From NCBI RefSeq assembly GCF_001522545.3, contig NC_031776.1:33184709-33248708 (forward strand): a DNA stretch of 64,000 nt, read 5' to 3'. The position numbers were made by a program, and so were the translations under genes. The notes under the pieces were generated by a model that saw only the letters and a list, made by a program, of their open reading frames with translations, was not told the DNA's origin and searched no databases. The stretch comes from Parus major (taxonomy: Eukaryota > Chordata > Aves > Passeriformes > Paridae). Below, piece after piece: positions 11,901-26,500 of this stretch (position 1 is its first letter; each line of letters opens with the position of its first letter).

Positions 11901-14900
11901 AAGACCTATCCATTTCTTATGGTTTGGCTGTAAGCCTCTATTTCTGTTGCTGGAGGGAATGGAAACACCCAATGTATAAATTTGCCACAGTGGCAGAGAT
12001 GAAAGTGTGTTTGCAGGAAGAAAAGGAATCAGGGTCTTGGCAGAAGGGTTTTTATTTGTTTGTTGTTTGCTGTTTTCATTTTTCTGGCAGCCACATGAAT
12101 CAGTAAGAGTTTTGAACGCCAGAATAAATCTCAGCAGAGATACAGTGAGCAAAAGCAGGTGAAGTGAACAAAGCTGAAATTTAATCACATTTCTATTATA
12201 ATCAAATATGCATTCACAGTTGCATACAACGTATTATACAAACACACAATGAGCTAAACTGTGATTTCAGCAGTGCAAATAGCAGAGAAAATGCATTGAT
12301 CTCAGGAGAGTACTTGTGGCTTCTCACTGGTATAACCGAGAAGAATTCTGAACAACAAATGCTAATTATATACAATATCATATGGCAATCTGTACAACCA
12401 TCACTGAAACTCAGCTCTGATCACCCTGCCAGGAGGCTGCAAAAAGAAATATAACCCTCTGATTTTCATCAGGCAGCAAGTCAAACTTTTGAGTCCTGTT
12501 AAAACACAAAACATCAATAAACATGTAACTAAATATCTACATTGTAGTTTGCCTTCCCAACTAAGTTTGTGGATAAAATATGATTTTGTAACATAACTAT
12601 TCACCAAAACCATGAAGAAAAACATCCTGCGAATTTATTTTTCCATCCTTAATTTCAAATGATTTGCTGTTCGATTCGTAGAAGCATGCAATTAAAAACA
12701 AAGCCCATGTAATTAAATTAGCAGCTGATTTATTTCTAAATTGTATTCCTCATTGTTAGAAAGCCAGCAACAAAACTCAGCTGACATATAGAGATAATAC
12801 CCATAAGGAAAAGCACCCATAAGAACACCCATTAAAAAAAATGTAAGAATAAGTGAGCCAGTGAAGGCAAGCAATACACCCAGCTTTTGGGATTTTTCCT
12901 TTTCTTTATCTGAGCTGTAATATGCATTTATTCCCAGTTTATCAAGTGCTTAACAGGCAAAAACAGCCCAAAAGATTAAGACTGATCCAGCCATCTTTAT
13001 CTCCTCAGTCCCCAACTTGCTTTTAACACACTTAGTAAAAGCGAGTGCCTTGTCTCATTTTCATCAACTCTAACTGCAATCACTGTGGTTTCAGTAATAC
13101 ATGAACTACTTTACAACCCAATTCCTCTTACCTTTAGAAAGAAGGGATGCCCTGGTCTTTGGAGACTCCTGCTCAGTCCTGTGGAAAACCTCTCCCTGCT
13201 CCATGGGTGCACAGTTGGCACTCGGCTGAGCCCAGCAAACTTGGAAAACTGCTTTTTAAGCATGCTGGATTGGGGCTTTCAGGTTGAATTGAAATCTGAA
13301 AATCAATTCTAATATTCCTGTTTCCAGATATTGTCCAAGACAAGTGTGGAAAACCATCCTGCAAATATTTGGATTCAACATCTGCTGACTGATGAGCAGA
13401 GTCTCAGTATCACCCCTAAGGCTGCTACACAAAAGTGCCTCCTTCCCTAAGTGCATTTTAACATCTTCCCAATGAACTTCCTCAAAATCATCTGCTTTGA
13501 ACCTGAGGTTCAAATAAACCATGTGATCATTTGTTGCTCCTGACACCTTTGCTTTTTTCCTCACTTGAAAAATTGATCATCTTAATACCAAAGAAAGTTT
13601 GTATTAACATAAATCTATTCTACTTAAGCACTGGCTTGGACAACGAATTATTAAATCTTGACAAAAAGAATATTTATGAGATACAGAAGAGCCTTTTGAC
13701 ACAGAGAAATCAATGTTTTTTTCCTCAGAATTCTCAGAATCATCAAAAAGATAATATTTATAGAGGAAAAAATCCTAAAGCAATGACAAGCATGGTATTG
13801 TATATTTCTCAAGTCAGTGTAATAAAATAAATAAGAGAATAAATTAACTCTAATGAAAGAGCAATAATATGTCACAAGGACATGTTATTTTATATGCTAG
13901 GGAAAAAGGGAAGAGTTCATATGGTTCCAGAGGAGATGTTGGTACAGGCACACAGTTAGACCCACACACTCAGCTTCAAAAACCTCATTGCCATGGGGCA
14001 CACAAAGCTGCCCTTATGGGATTTATACCATCATGTTTTGGCACTAGACATCAGCACAAATCCATCCGTGCTTGGATGATTAACATGTGCACAAAATAGC
14101 CTAAAATATCTCTCATTAATAACAAAACCTCCCATAAAACCCATCACCTCACAAACTGACACTTGCTGAGGTCTATCTTGCACCAGACCTGGGACAGTCT
14201 CCTGCTGGCTCTGTGCCCATGCACAGCTTGGGAAGACAGATGTCTCCAGAGATTATTTGATTTTCTAGGATGTCTTACACACAAAGCTGCACCCCAAGAT
14301 TTGAACACCTGCCCTTCCTTTTACTCCAAATGAACCCTTGCAAATTTTGAAAAACCCAGCCAAGCTCATCTTCCCATATTTTAGTTACCACAAGCTCTGA
14401 AACTGGAAGAGTATTACTTTCCTCGTACTTATTTTTAAAGGTTAATTAATGCTCATACAACATCCTTCGACAACTAAATTCCATTATTATAGATTTGCTC
14501 ATAGATCAGTGCACAAGACAGCAGATTGGCATTCTTTGCTTCAAACTGATGCACTACAGGAGTCACAGAGTATTGATGGTCATGGCTGAGATGCTGTAGA
14601 AGATGATGTTGAGGACTGCATATATTACCTTGCTAAAGTAAAGCTGACCCTTGCCAGCTCTATTGATCCTCCATTAAATTCACCCCTTAAAAATCAGAGG
14701 TGAAAAAACCACCTAGTTTCCTCACTTCTAATTCATTTTGCTCTTATTTCCTTTTGCCTAATATATAGTTTAATGATTTTAAAAGGTACCAGGTACCCAG
14801 ATTATGGCCATTTTTCAAACTTATTGATTTATACTCAGGTGAAAATTTATGTCCAACTTCTCTTTGGGAGATTTGGGCTGAGATATGCAAGACCACTCCC

Positions 14901-17900
14901 AAAATGAAAGGGCAGAAGAACAGCCCACTGCAAGCACTCACCTACCTACAGGAAAGGAAACAGCCCTTTTGGGAAATGACAAGACAAGTATTAGATCAGG
15001 CAGCCTGTGACATTTGTAGTGTTTGAACTTGAAGGGAAAGAAAATTAATTTCTCCTGTTTTCACATGCCAGAGTGACTGACAACACCTTGACTTCATTCC
15101 TAGATTCACCATTCGCCTTATTTCTAACCAGGCAGAAATAAGGAAAAAGAAACAAAAAGAAAAAAACTCCCACATTTGTAGTACTTACAAAAGGACAAAA
15201 TCAAATCACCCTTATAGGGGTATTAAACTTAGTTGAAATGCTTAACTATTATTTAAAGAAAAACTCTTGGAGATGTTCCAGTGGCAGGCAGTAAATACCA
15301 GAGAGCATTATCATTTTTACAGTATTTGAGTGCATTCATCTGCTATTGCCTTTCCTTTTAGCCAAGAAAAGCTCAGAGGAGCTCAGCTGACCTAAGTGTT
15401 CTGAATTTTCCTCTTATGCTCTGTGGTTCTGCTCAGGTCCATTATGTAATTTAAATGCTAGTTTTCATTGTTCAAACAAAACTGTACTTCTGAGATGCTG
15501 CTGATTGGAGATTATTTTCATTTCGTTTTGTGGTAGTTTAAATTCTGGGCAATCTTTTGTGTCCTTTCTGTTCAGTGCCAGCTGCTTTGTACCTCAGCTG
15601 GCAGTGAGTTTTACATTCCAGGGTTATGGGAAGGGACTGCAGGAAAAAGCTCATCATCCTTTTGTACTGCAAAAGGAACAGCATTGCAACTGAGACAAAA
15701 AGAGCACACTTTAAAGACAAGTATCAGTTGATAGTGTAGCAGAAGATCGAAATTCTTTTAGATATGGACAAACCAAGCCCCTGGAATGTGCATTACTCTG
15801 CATAAGAGGGTGGTAAATAGTTTGGCACTGATTTATTCTAGGCCAACTTCATGCAATACTATTAATATAAAAATATTACCACTGCATTCACTACGATTGA
15901 TGGAATAACAGAAATATACATGGTCTAAAAGCCATTCTACAAAGAATTAATTTATAAAATTAAGAATAAAAGATAAGGAAACACTTCAAATAGATTCCTT
16001 TTAACTTGGTTTTGAGCAGGATAAAGAACAGCACCACAACATGGCACCTGTAAGGGGTGTCAGAGGAAAGAAAGGTTATTGTGGTTTTTTAGCTCTCTCT
16101 TAGAAAAAGATGGGTTTTTTATATCATACAGGCAAAGGTTTACAGTGATCCTATTGCTTTTCATTTCAAATATGCTCAAAGCAGAGTGTCACTAACTTTA
16201 TTCAAAGACTCATTCTGGCTATGACATTAAAAAACACATCAGGTACCTACCCAGGCACCTCCCCAGGGCAGCAGGTTACCTGAGCAGAGTCCTTCTCACC
16301 CAGTTAATGGACCTTCCTAAGGGGTACAGCTGCTCTGTGCCCCTCTGGGCCTTTAAAAACTTTTCCCCTGAGATCACTCACTGTTGCTATGTTCTAAACT
16401 GTTTTCAAACTCCAGCCATCATTCTTTGAATCAAAAACCCATATACACAGAAGAAGTCCATGGGGAGAACAGTCTGTGAAATCTTGACCTTCTGATTTCC
16501 TCTTCAAAGAAAGACTTGGATGATGGCAACAACTCCAGAATAAGCATTTGATTGATAATATCATGAAAGCCAAGTTTATGTTCTTTGAACACTTTGATGG
16601 AGCCACAAAACAATCCCCTTTTCCTCCTTTGACAGAATTTCATACAACACCTTGAAGAAATTCTGGCTTATCATAATTGTATGCAAAGATGGAGAAAAGC
16701 TCATAAACACAATTGGGTGTGTGATTTTGAGTCTATGATTAAACACTAAGATGTATTATCTGGAGTCTGGAAAATGCTGCCTTTCATACATCACTGCTCT
16801 TACTCTTTAGATGTCAATACTTTCAAACATTATTCACACAAAGCTTGACAGTAAAGCAAACACAGGTCAGAGGAAGAAGCAAAAGGGCCTCTGTGGCCCT
16901 GGCAAATTCAAAGATGTTTCATGTCATCTGAACCAGCCATGACCCTGCCCACTGTCCCACGGGGGAGAGGAGAATCAGCTTCCTTGGAAAGACCATTTTG
17001 ATCAGAAAACTCCTCCAAATGCATGAGGGTTTTAAAAAAATACTGTTCAGAAATCTCCTTTTCCCATCTAATTTGTTTTGCCTTAAGCCACTACTGGTTT
17101 GGTAATGGGGTTTAACCACACTGGCCTCTAAGCTTTATAGATGGGAGAGCAGCATTAGGATGTTGAGATGTTTTTATTCTCAAGCATGCTGTAGATGAAG
17201 CAAACATCTAAAGATAAAACCCACCATTTCCCTGCATAAAAAAAAATCAGAGCTGTCTTATTTAGGCTAAAAGAAAATTGCAGGGGTGAAAGAAGAAAGC
17301 TGTGCAACTGTTTTTTTCTGAGTTTGCTTTACCTTGCATTAGAAATTGTGCCTCTCTAGCACAGAGTGTGGCTGGCAGGGTGGAGATCAGCACACTGCAG
17401 ATACAGGAGCCTCCCAGTGCAGCCACTCTTGGCATCACCCAGCAGCCCTTCTTGGATCCATCCCATACTGAACAATATCTGAGATTACACAGTGCAGGCA
17501 CTTGAAAAAAGGCAGCTTTCTTAAAAGCCTGTCTAAAAATGGTGAGAAAAAATGTTTTTCTGCTCTCTCATGAAATGCATCTTTTCCATGGTGATTAGCA
17601 TAACCAGTCCTTTGCTCATGGGGAGCAGAGCCGGTCTGAGGGCACCAGCCTGTGATCATTTCTATTTCAGGAATCTGAAGAGGAGAGCACACATGAAAAA
17701 CTTTACAGAAGCTGTGAACTCTGAAGCTATCAGGGAAAGAAGCACTCAGTTTGCATCAGTGCAACCCTGCAGCTTCCTTGAGCTACCCCTAATTTACACA
17801 CAGGGAATTGGAGGAAGAAGTGGAATTCACTCTGTGGAAGTTTAAGAATATATGAGGCGTATTCTACCCCAGCACTAACACTCCACCCCACAAAACAGCA

Positions 17901-20459
17901 CAAGGCAAGCTCTGCAGTCTCTGTTCCTGATTTCCAGACTAATCCAGAGTTTGCATCTATATTCAGGGCCTGGGAATAACAGTTAAATCAGAACTTTAAT
18001 TTAGATTAATCCCACACAACAGAACGCCCTAAAGCAAATCTTTTATGCTGGTCACAAAGCACTGACAGATTTTGTACTCAAATGTGACCCCCACTGTTAA
18101 ATATGATCATCACATTTCTATATGCAATTTTGTCATTCGTATGCTAATAGGCAGATGTACACATGGTGTGTCTGTTTTGATGGTAAAACAACAAACATTC
18201 CCATAATGGGAAAAAAAATCCTATATTCATACAAAGCAGCCTGCAGAAAAGATGCAATTCTTCCTAGCACTGAGCCACTCACTCTCCTTCAGGAATGTTT
18301 TTAAAGGACTGGTATAATGATAATGAAATAAGAAATAAAATTATTTCTCATTCACTCCACAATAAGTCTGCAGATGCAACAGCTTCTGATCTTCTTTCTA
18401 GTTAAGACACATCACACAAATCTTCTTTCTTTAGCTGTTTTATTACAATTCTGAGTACAGTTGCCACACCACAGGATCCCATTTTCTCCCATTCCCCTCC
18501 GAACGCCGATGGCAAGGCTGTATTTTATAAACACTTCCCAATTATTTCCCTTGGGCTGGATGAGACACACACCAGTGAGCACTTAAAAGTTCAGCGTTTT
18601 CTCCAAGATCTGCAGCAAGTGCCTACATGAAAGCTCTCTCTGCAGGGCACAGGGTATTTGAAACATAGATTTCCTCGGCTCCCTGCAGGATCTCACAAAT
18701 ACAACTGGCCAAGGAGCTCAGCTCTGCACAGACTCACGAAGTTTACATGGGCCTGAGAGATCCTCCAAGTGCCCCAGCTCTGGTGGCAGGGCATGTAAGG
18801 AAGAAACCCTCAACCACCTAATTACAACCCTGGAGCATTTGTGTGCCTAAAGGCTCTGTATTCATGGAATACTTTAATAACATCATCATCCAGTGCCATG
18901 AATAGTAACATCATGTTATGCTTAAATAGTCATTTCAATCTGCATGGCCCCGTGTCTTCGCTTCACACCAGACAAGGAAAACACACCTCACACAGGTATT
19001 TCAGCTGTGCCACACCAGATCAGCTTGGCAGGCCTAAAAGGGAATCTGGATCTGGATAAATACTGCATATCAGAGGGAAAATAAATGCTGACATCAGTCT
19101 CAATTTGCACCACTAATTTACATTCTGGTTTTGCACTGCAAGGTGATCTGAGGAGCCAAAATTTAGTATTTTAATAAGTCATACTGTGAAAGTGAAATTG
19201 ATGAAAACCATTTCTTTGTTTCACAACTCAAGCACTGCAAGAGCAGCCACAGACACATCTCAGAGCTCAGTGTTCTTGATGCACCATTCAGACATCTCTG
19301 ATTAACAACTGAAATAAGTGCTGAAACCCATATATCAATATACAAAAATGTCTGGGAATGTAAGGAAATGTTTAGAAACACCCAGTCCTGTACTCCCACT
19401 GTTCTGAAAGGCAACATACATCTTGTAAAAATAAGTGATCTGCAACAAAATAAACTTTTTTTTCTCTTTCTTTTTTTTTTTGCAGAACAAAATTAGACAA
19501 ATCTTTGAAAAATATCACCAGATTGTAATGTGTATCCTTATCTCCAGAAAAATCATATGCCAGATGAAAAAGGGTGTCTAAATGTGGACATCTCTGTTAG
19601 AGCACCTGAACTTGCTACAACAAAGAGATCAATGGTATCACTAAATCCCATTCTGGGACTCATTTTTTGGGCTTTGAAATTATCCTGGAGCATTCAGTAG
19701 CCAGAGTTCAGAGCTCGCCTTTGATTCTTGCGGAAATGAGCAGCGATTGTACATTCAGAACAAGTACAGCATATGCACAAATTTATCTTCATTATCAGTC
19801 TCTTTTCAATGACTCCAACAGTTGAAACAAGCCAGATTTTGGGCTTATTTATGATTCTCATGGAGACTGCAGATATGCAACTAAATATTCACATCTGCAT
19901 CACTGAGACATCGCTAACTGCATTTCTTCAATTGTAGAATGGGAATAATAATACTTAGTAGTCCACATTGTTCATTTAATGAAATAATTAACCAGAGACA
20001 ATTTATGTTCCAATTTAGATACTCCTTATAACTACAGCAGAAATAAAAGACATAAGTCATGGCACGGTGTCTCTGAGGTGATTAAGTGCCACTGGCACCT
20101 GCTGAGGCACTGTGCCACAACAGAGGGGCCACTGCTCAGGTTGTGACTTTGAATCTGAGAAGAAAAAAAGAAAAAGGAAAAAAAAAAATAGCAAGGCCAC
20201 TTGAGTTAGCACAGAAGCTGTTTCATCTTCATGAACATTTCAATGTGTTAAATCAGCAGAGGCTAAAATTATTGACTGGTCGACCTTTATGCAGATTAGA
20301 AAGTTTCATGCAGACTCAACTCATTAGGCTACAAAAGCTCAGCCAGAACAAGTTATTGGACACTGCAATGTTTCACATTAATCAGAAAGCTATCTGTAAT
20401 CAATTATATCTCTAAAAGTCTTTAGGGAGTTGCACACCTCTACAGAGCTGTGCCTGGCC
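5993..20459. other. non-coding intronic DNA
   Basis: About 14.5 kb with no supportable gene. Contents are AT-rich unique-looking sequence, a few GC-richer patches (7250-7450, 7700-7870, 8640-8800, 11600-11790, 18480-18790) that I could not assign to a repeat family, a short TA tract at 8959-8971 followed by a small palindrome, and scattered homopolymers. Open frames here reach at most about 140 codons and match nothing I recognise. Confidence 0.55.
8959..8971. repeat. short (TA)n tract
   Basis: A 13-base alternating TA run, continued by a small AT-only dyad (ATATGTATT / AATACATAT, one-base spacer) up to about 8987. Confidence 0.8.
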
Positions 20460-20603
20460 CATCACTGGAAGTGTCCAGGGCCATGTTGGAAGGGGTTTGG
20501 AGCAACCTATGATGATGGAAAGTGTCCCCACCCACAGGAGGAGATTGTAACTAAAGCATCTTTAAGGTCCCTTCCAATCCAAACCATTCTATGGTTCTGT
20601 GAA
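20460..20603 (+). mobile_element. CR1 LINE 3'-end fragment
   Basis: Sense-oriented CR1 tail: 'atcactggaagtgtccag', then 'atgttggaaggggtttggagc', 'gaaagtgtccccaccca', 'ctttaaggtcccttccaa', 'aaaccattctatggttctgtg'. It is about 145 bp long, 5'-truncated and non-coding. Confidence 0.92.
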
Positions 20604-22276
20604 ATGTAGCTTTTGTCTTGAGAGACTTTGGTTGGGTGGTTTTAATGTTAAGTTTTGCAATGATAGGAGAGACAGCATCAGGAGAGGCTGCAGAGCCCTT
20701 GAGGGTACCACACTTGGAGCGTTAGAGAACTTTGACCCTCATGGCAACCTATGGAAACACAGCATTTACTGGATAAAGGTCACTGCTCAATGGCACCACA
20801 GCTTTGGCTTCCAAAATTTCCAGGGCACACATTAAAGGACGTGTCCATGTACATTTTCTTTATCCTAACCATCAGCAAAGCACTTTGCCGAGGCTAGCCT
20901 GGAACTCATCACCTAACAATTTCTAATTCTGATTCTTTGTGAGCCATTTACAGCTACAAACGTTAACACGGGATTTAGGGATATTTCAGGAGCCATTAGC
21001 ACATCACCCTTGTAAGGTCCTCAAATACTAAAGTTCAAAATTGGTCTTTTTCAATTGTAAGGTCAGAACAAATATGCAATCAAATTGCTAAATCTGTCAT
21101 GCACGGGAGTTACACATCTGTGTTCCTATGGAAACTGCTTTGGTTATGCTTGGGGTTAACATTTATTCATTTTTCTATTGTTTTACTAGTTCTGAAAACT
21201 CACCTGTTCATCCAAAATTTTCAGCTTTAGAGGCTAATCTCAGTACTGGGAACAATTTCCTTGAAGTAGACAATAAAAAAATGGCTTTTCATTCATGAAT
21301 ATGGAAGGCACAGTGGTTGGGATTAGTATTTGTCTAAATCTGAGAAGAAATTGAATGCCTAAAGTTGGTGATTTATAAAATCTTGCCAAAGTCAGTCTTG
21401 TCCTCACACTTCTCATCTGCACCTTCAAAAGGGACATTGTGCTACTTCAGCTATTAATTCAGCCTTTCTTCTCTTATTTTTATTGCAAGCTGACTGCTCA
21501 GCCAGGATTTTTTCCCCCTGATGTACCCATCTTGTCTGATTTTCCTTGGTACATTTACAGAAAAGTCTGTAGACATGTTATGCTTCACAAAGCTTTTTCA
21601 TACGTGCAGGAATTCATATTAGAGTAGCTGGAGAAGACTGAACAAATAGCTAAATCCAGGAACTGACCCAAAGGCACTGTCAAAAACTTAAAAACTGAAG
21701 TTCTTTATTCCTGACGAACATACCAATTTAATGATAAGTGTCATTCCTCTGAACTTCCATACTGCCCAAAAGAAAGTAAAACCTGTTTGTAGATTACAGG
21801 TTCAAGTGAGGAAACAGCCATTTCAATGGGTGCAGTAAGGCCATGACTCATTAAACAGCACAATTTTACACCATTACTTTTGATTACTGGAGAAGTAATT
21901 CTGATATTTGGATTACTGAGAAGTATTCATTAAATATTTTAATATTTTCCAGTGACTACTATAGTAATAGAGTAGATAGGCATGTCTAAACAAGGAAACA
22001 AACACTTTAAAACAGATAAATTCTGTGATCAGACATTAGTTATGAGATAAATGAGTTTACAACTTTTTAACTTAAAATAAGAAGAAAGCAAGAAGTCAAA
22101 ACAAGGTTGCTGTTATTCCAGACTATAAATATTGTATAGTACATGTGGACTATTCCAGAAGAACATAAAGCTGATATTTCTTTAACTCTATAGGCTTTCA
22201 GAGAAATTTATTAAAATGTGCCCCCTCTCATTTGCATTCCTGCTCTGGAAGGAATGATATAATTTACAACATAAAT

Positions 22277-22298
22277 TATATATATATATATATATATA
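22277..22298. repeat. (TA)11 microsatellite
   Basis: Twenty-two bases of uninterrupted TA dinucleotide, a likely length-polymorphic simple repeat. Confidence 0.97.
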
Positions 22299-23426
22299 AT
22301 TACAGACATTTTCCCCACATTCCTAGCCCATCCCTGAGAAGCTTTTCCTTCTCCAAAACATTGTGGTCCTTAAGCAGCCCCTGCACCTAAGCAGAATTGT
22401 CACCCATCAGCTTATGGGCATCTTTTATTTGTTGACCCTGCCAAGCTCTGTTTAGGAGCTGCTTGCTTTTATTCTCCAATTTCACTTTTTATTTCCCCCC
22501 ACATTAACCCTCAAGTTAATTACTACTTCAGGTCCAACAAAAGAGTTGGAGATACCCTTTAATTTTTGTTGTCCAAGCACAACAGGACATTGTTATACAA
22601 CCTTTAATACAGATGCAAGTACAGCACATACTCAGCATCACAATGGGAGTATTGATAAGTGAAATTCAAGGCTCCCTATGCCTGAGGCTCAGCACCACTT
22701 CTGGCAAGCCCAGGTTGAAGCTACATTGCTGAAGCTGAACTTTTTCTGTCAGTCTTTTCATTCTTTTCCAGCTGGTTTTGTGTTGGTAAGGCTCAGTGGT
22801 TTTTGCAAAATTTCTTGCAAGCATCAATGTCAGTGTGCAATGAAAAACTTGTCTTTCTCCACCTTATCAGGCCACCCATCATATCCACCTTAACCAGTTT
22901 TGTAACCCAAAAGCTGAGTTGCAATAAAAACTCACCTCTGAGGCTGACATTACAATGCCATCACTGTATTAGCAGCTACCCTGTGTGTCTTGTAGCAATA
23001 ACTGCACTGGTTAGAAACACTCTCACAGCCAAAACTGCTTTTCTTAAGAAAAAAACTTTTGTATTCTGAAAATTCCCTTTGTAAATTTACACTGTGGCTA
23101 TTTCTTGAACTTTTGATATTTTGTGCTCTGCAACTATAATGGCTTGCTCAGATACTGCAGCTTTCACAAATCTTTTTCAAATACACCATGATTTAGGTTA
23201 ACTGTATATATATGTATGTCTGGCCTCAAGTATGGGACTGTCTCTTCAAGGAGCCCATTTTTTTGGTGCAATCTTAGGCAATTTTAAAGGCTGCTTTCAT
23301 AGCTCTTGCATTTCTCAGTGGCTGAGTAATGCACCTTTTATTTTTTAAACACATAAAGGGAAGGTGATACAAAATCTTCCAAGATTATAATACTACTTGG
23401 ACCCTCCTGTTTTCCCCCTTTAAGTT

Positions 23427-23560
23427 GGGACAGACCTTTAGAGGTACTGTTCCAAATCCCTTGCTCAAAGAATTAAATTCAGAGTTAAATCTGTCCCTGG
23501 AGCAGGACAGGGTTACTGCTGGACATCACTAAGGATGGAAATATCTCCTCTGGGCACCAG
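23427..23560 (-). mobile_element. old, diverged CR1-like fragment
   Basis: The plus strand shows the expected order of motifs for a minus-oriented CR1 but with many differences: 'gggacagacctttagaggt', 'ttccaaatcccttgctcaaag', 'ggagcaggacagggtt', 'ggacatcactaaggatgg', 'atctcctctgggcaccagt'. This matches the general CR1 plan around the 'gctcaaag ... gagcagg ... aaggatgg ... ctctgggcaacc' landmarks. Divergence suggests an older subfamily than the other CR1 copies in the window. Confidence 0.55.
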
Positions 23561-26500
23561 TACTACTACTGAAGATTCATGGTGAAATCTTTTTTTATTT
23601 CTAGCTGGAATTTCCCCTGCTGCAAGTCATGCTCACTTCCTAATGTCACCTCAAGCGGGGAAAGTCTCCTCCCAAACACAGGTGGAAATACTCTAATTCC
23701 TCTCTATCCAGCTCCTCACTGCCCAGGGGCAGCATTCAAACCACTTCATTTTTCATTTAAACACACACATTATATACTGGGGGATTGATTAACAGTTCCA
23801 TTGCCTTTTGTTGCTGTTGTTGGGATTTTGTTTGTTTTTATGAGACCAGGCACAGGTTACCAATGATACAGGTGACAATGCTTTGAGACAAACTATCTCC
23901 ACTCTTGTGCTATCCTTGAGGCAGACTGGGAAAGCCCTTAGTTCAATTATTTTTAATCTTTTTAAATGAGTTTTCTACTGATTATTACACTGATGATTCA
24001 GAAATTTTAAGATAATTTGAGGAGTGTTGACAAGCAGTGATAGAGTGACTGTTTTTACTTCCAACATCTATTAAGAACAGACTGGAGGATTTCTAGGCCA
24101 CAGTGCCAGCTATAGCTTCCTCAAGACACTGGAATTTTGTCATCAGACACCAAAACATGATCTGACACGGCAGGTGCCCTTTGAGACAGGACAACAGACA
24201 GCCTAAGTCTACTGGCCTGGCCAAAGTAAGAACCTGGACCAAAATTTTTAAAACCAGAACCCACTCACCCCATCCCACAAACCCAAATAATGCACAACTC
24301 TTGTCTGACTTTGCAGGAAGTGCAGAGAACTTTGCAATATTGATGATTAATCTAATCACTTATTCTGGTATCTATGCATGAATTTATATGTTAAGCCTTA
24401 GAGTAGATTTCCAAGAATTCATGTTCCAGATCAAGTGATCCAGGATACATGTAGGAAAAGTCAGCTGGCTTGGGGAAGCCATCACAGGGAACTGTGATGT
24501 CTAGGGGGAGAAAAGAGAAGAAGAAAAAGGTTGAAATGTAGAACTTCATGAGCTGTACTGTAGAACAGCAGAGCAGTAACTCTGCAAATAGCACAAAAGA
24601 TAACAATGGCTCTGAAATCCATTTGACAGGGAAACAGAAGCACAAACAACATTAAAAAATATGTGTTGATATGCTCAAAGCAACATAACAACTTTCCAGA
24701 GTAACATACATATGGATATGTGTTTCCTTAGGATTTAAAATTAACTACTTGATAGATTGAGGGGAATAACAATCTGTCATAAAGAGATCTTTTAAACAAG
24801 GCACATATGCACTGTAATAATTTAATTGTACATCTCTGTATTTTAGAAACATATCTGACCTTCTGCACATTAAGAATTTATTGATTTTCAATAATTCGTA
24901 ATGCTCAGCAGGATCCTTGATTCTCAGAGCAAGCCAACAGCAAGTGTTTGTAAATCTGTCTCTTAAATTGTAACTGCCTTAACAAAAGGTGTCTCAGCCC
25001 TTTCTTAGCAAATTTATCTTTTGAAAATTTAGCCAAGGTACATGTATATCTGTCAACATTGTGCTCCATCCTTGTGATTTCAGTTTTATGAAAACAGCAG
25101 CCAGGCAGCCACCCAAGTATGATGGGCAGAGGGTGGAGTTGTCTGTAACAGAGGGGCTGGAATGTGTGCAGCTGGCAGTGGCGTGTGTGGCTCTGGGTGA
25201 TGAAGATGTCAAAATACTCCCCTTGTTTTTCTTATTTTGTTTATACTGTTCCTTTGATTGCTTTTGTCAATCTATTGTTTGTTTTCCCTTGGTTTGATTC
25301 ACCTCCCATCATGAATCCCCTTATATTTCAGTCTTCTAAAGAGAGTATTTTGCACCAGAGGGAACATCTACTCAGAAAAATTTTGTTGGATTTAAAGCCT
25401 GACTATTTTGATTTTTGAATGACACTCAGATCATGCTTTACACATCCTCTTTGAACAATTTTGTTGTTTTGTTCATTTTATTTCTTATTTTACTTTTAAT
25501 CTCCAAGTATTTAAAGGTACCTAGAAGTCTTTTTCTGTATCACACATTCAGAGTGGTGAGCAAACACTCCATGGTGAACATCACAGTTCATTTTCCCAAC
25601 CAAAATGAAGTGTCAGGACTGGGTTGAAAGGGAAAGGACAGGTACATGCTTTAACATATAATTTCCCAGTGGAGCACAGCACACACTTCTATCCCACCTC
25701 CAGTAAGCACACCCTGGCAAACACTTTTCCTTCATTAGGAAAATATCACATTTTCCCACCAATTAAGAATATTGCTATGCACTTCATTTTAAACACTATT
25801 TATCTACTGGACGAAGCACAAACATTCTGGCACAGAAAAAAACATAATTCTCAAAAAATTGTAACAGCACTACTGATTTTTTTTTTTTGTCTTTCTCGCT
25901 TTAACAGCAGCATAAATTATTCTTCAGCAAATAACATCAATTAGCAACAGAAGCAAGATGTGCTTCTATAAAAGGACATTATCTCCCCTTGGCTAATATG
26001 ACCTTTTTAAAACCAAGGTAAAACTTTTAATTAAAATCTGAGTTGCTCCGAGGACTTCTTAAAACTAGGAATTTTTTATTAAATTGAGGTAATTATGAAG
26101 TACCAAACATGCCAGATTGAAAAGTAGTTTATACATATTGCATATTGATTCATATAGGCTACATAAATTTGTATAACAAGCAGATTGATGTAAACATATT
26201 TTATTTAAAAAGTGAGACATTAAATCTATGTCCATTTGCTTTGCTGCATATTGGTTTATGAATAAAATATGTTGTTGCATGGCTGTTTTATTTGCTTGTG
26301 TATAAAACAGGGGTTCATTTATGAGAAATTGATTAATGCATATAATAAGTTGACTTGCAGATGCAGAATATTAAATGTGGCAGGATTGCTTTTGGTTTTG
26401 TAAGTCATTAATTTTTTGATAGCCATACTATTAGGATTTAAAACACATAAAAGTCTATTTGCCTTTCTTTAACTGCAAGTAACAACCATTAGAGTTGATA

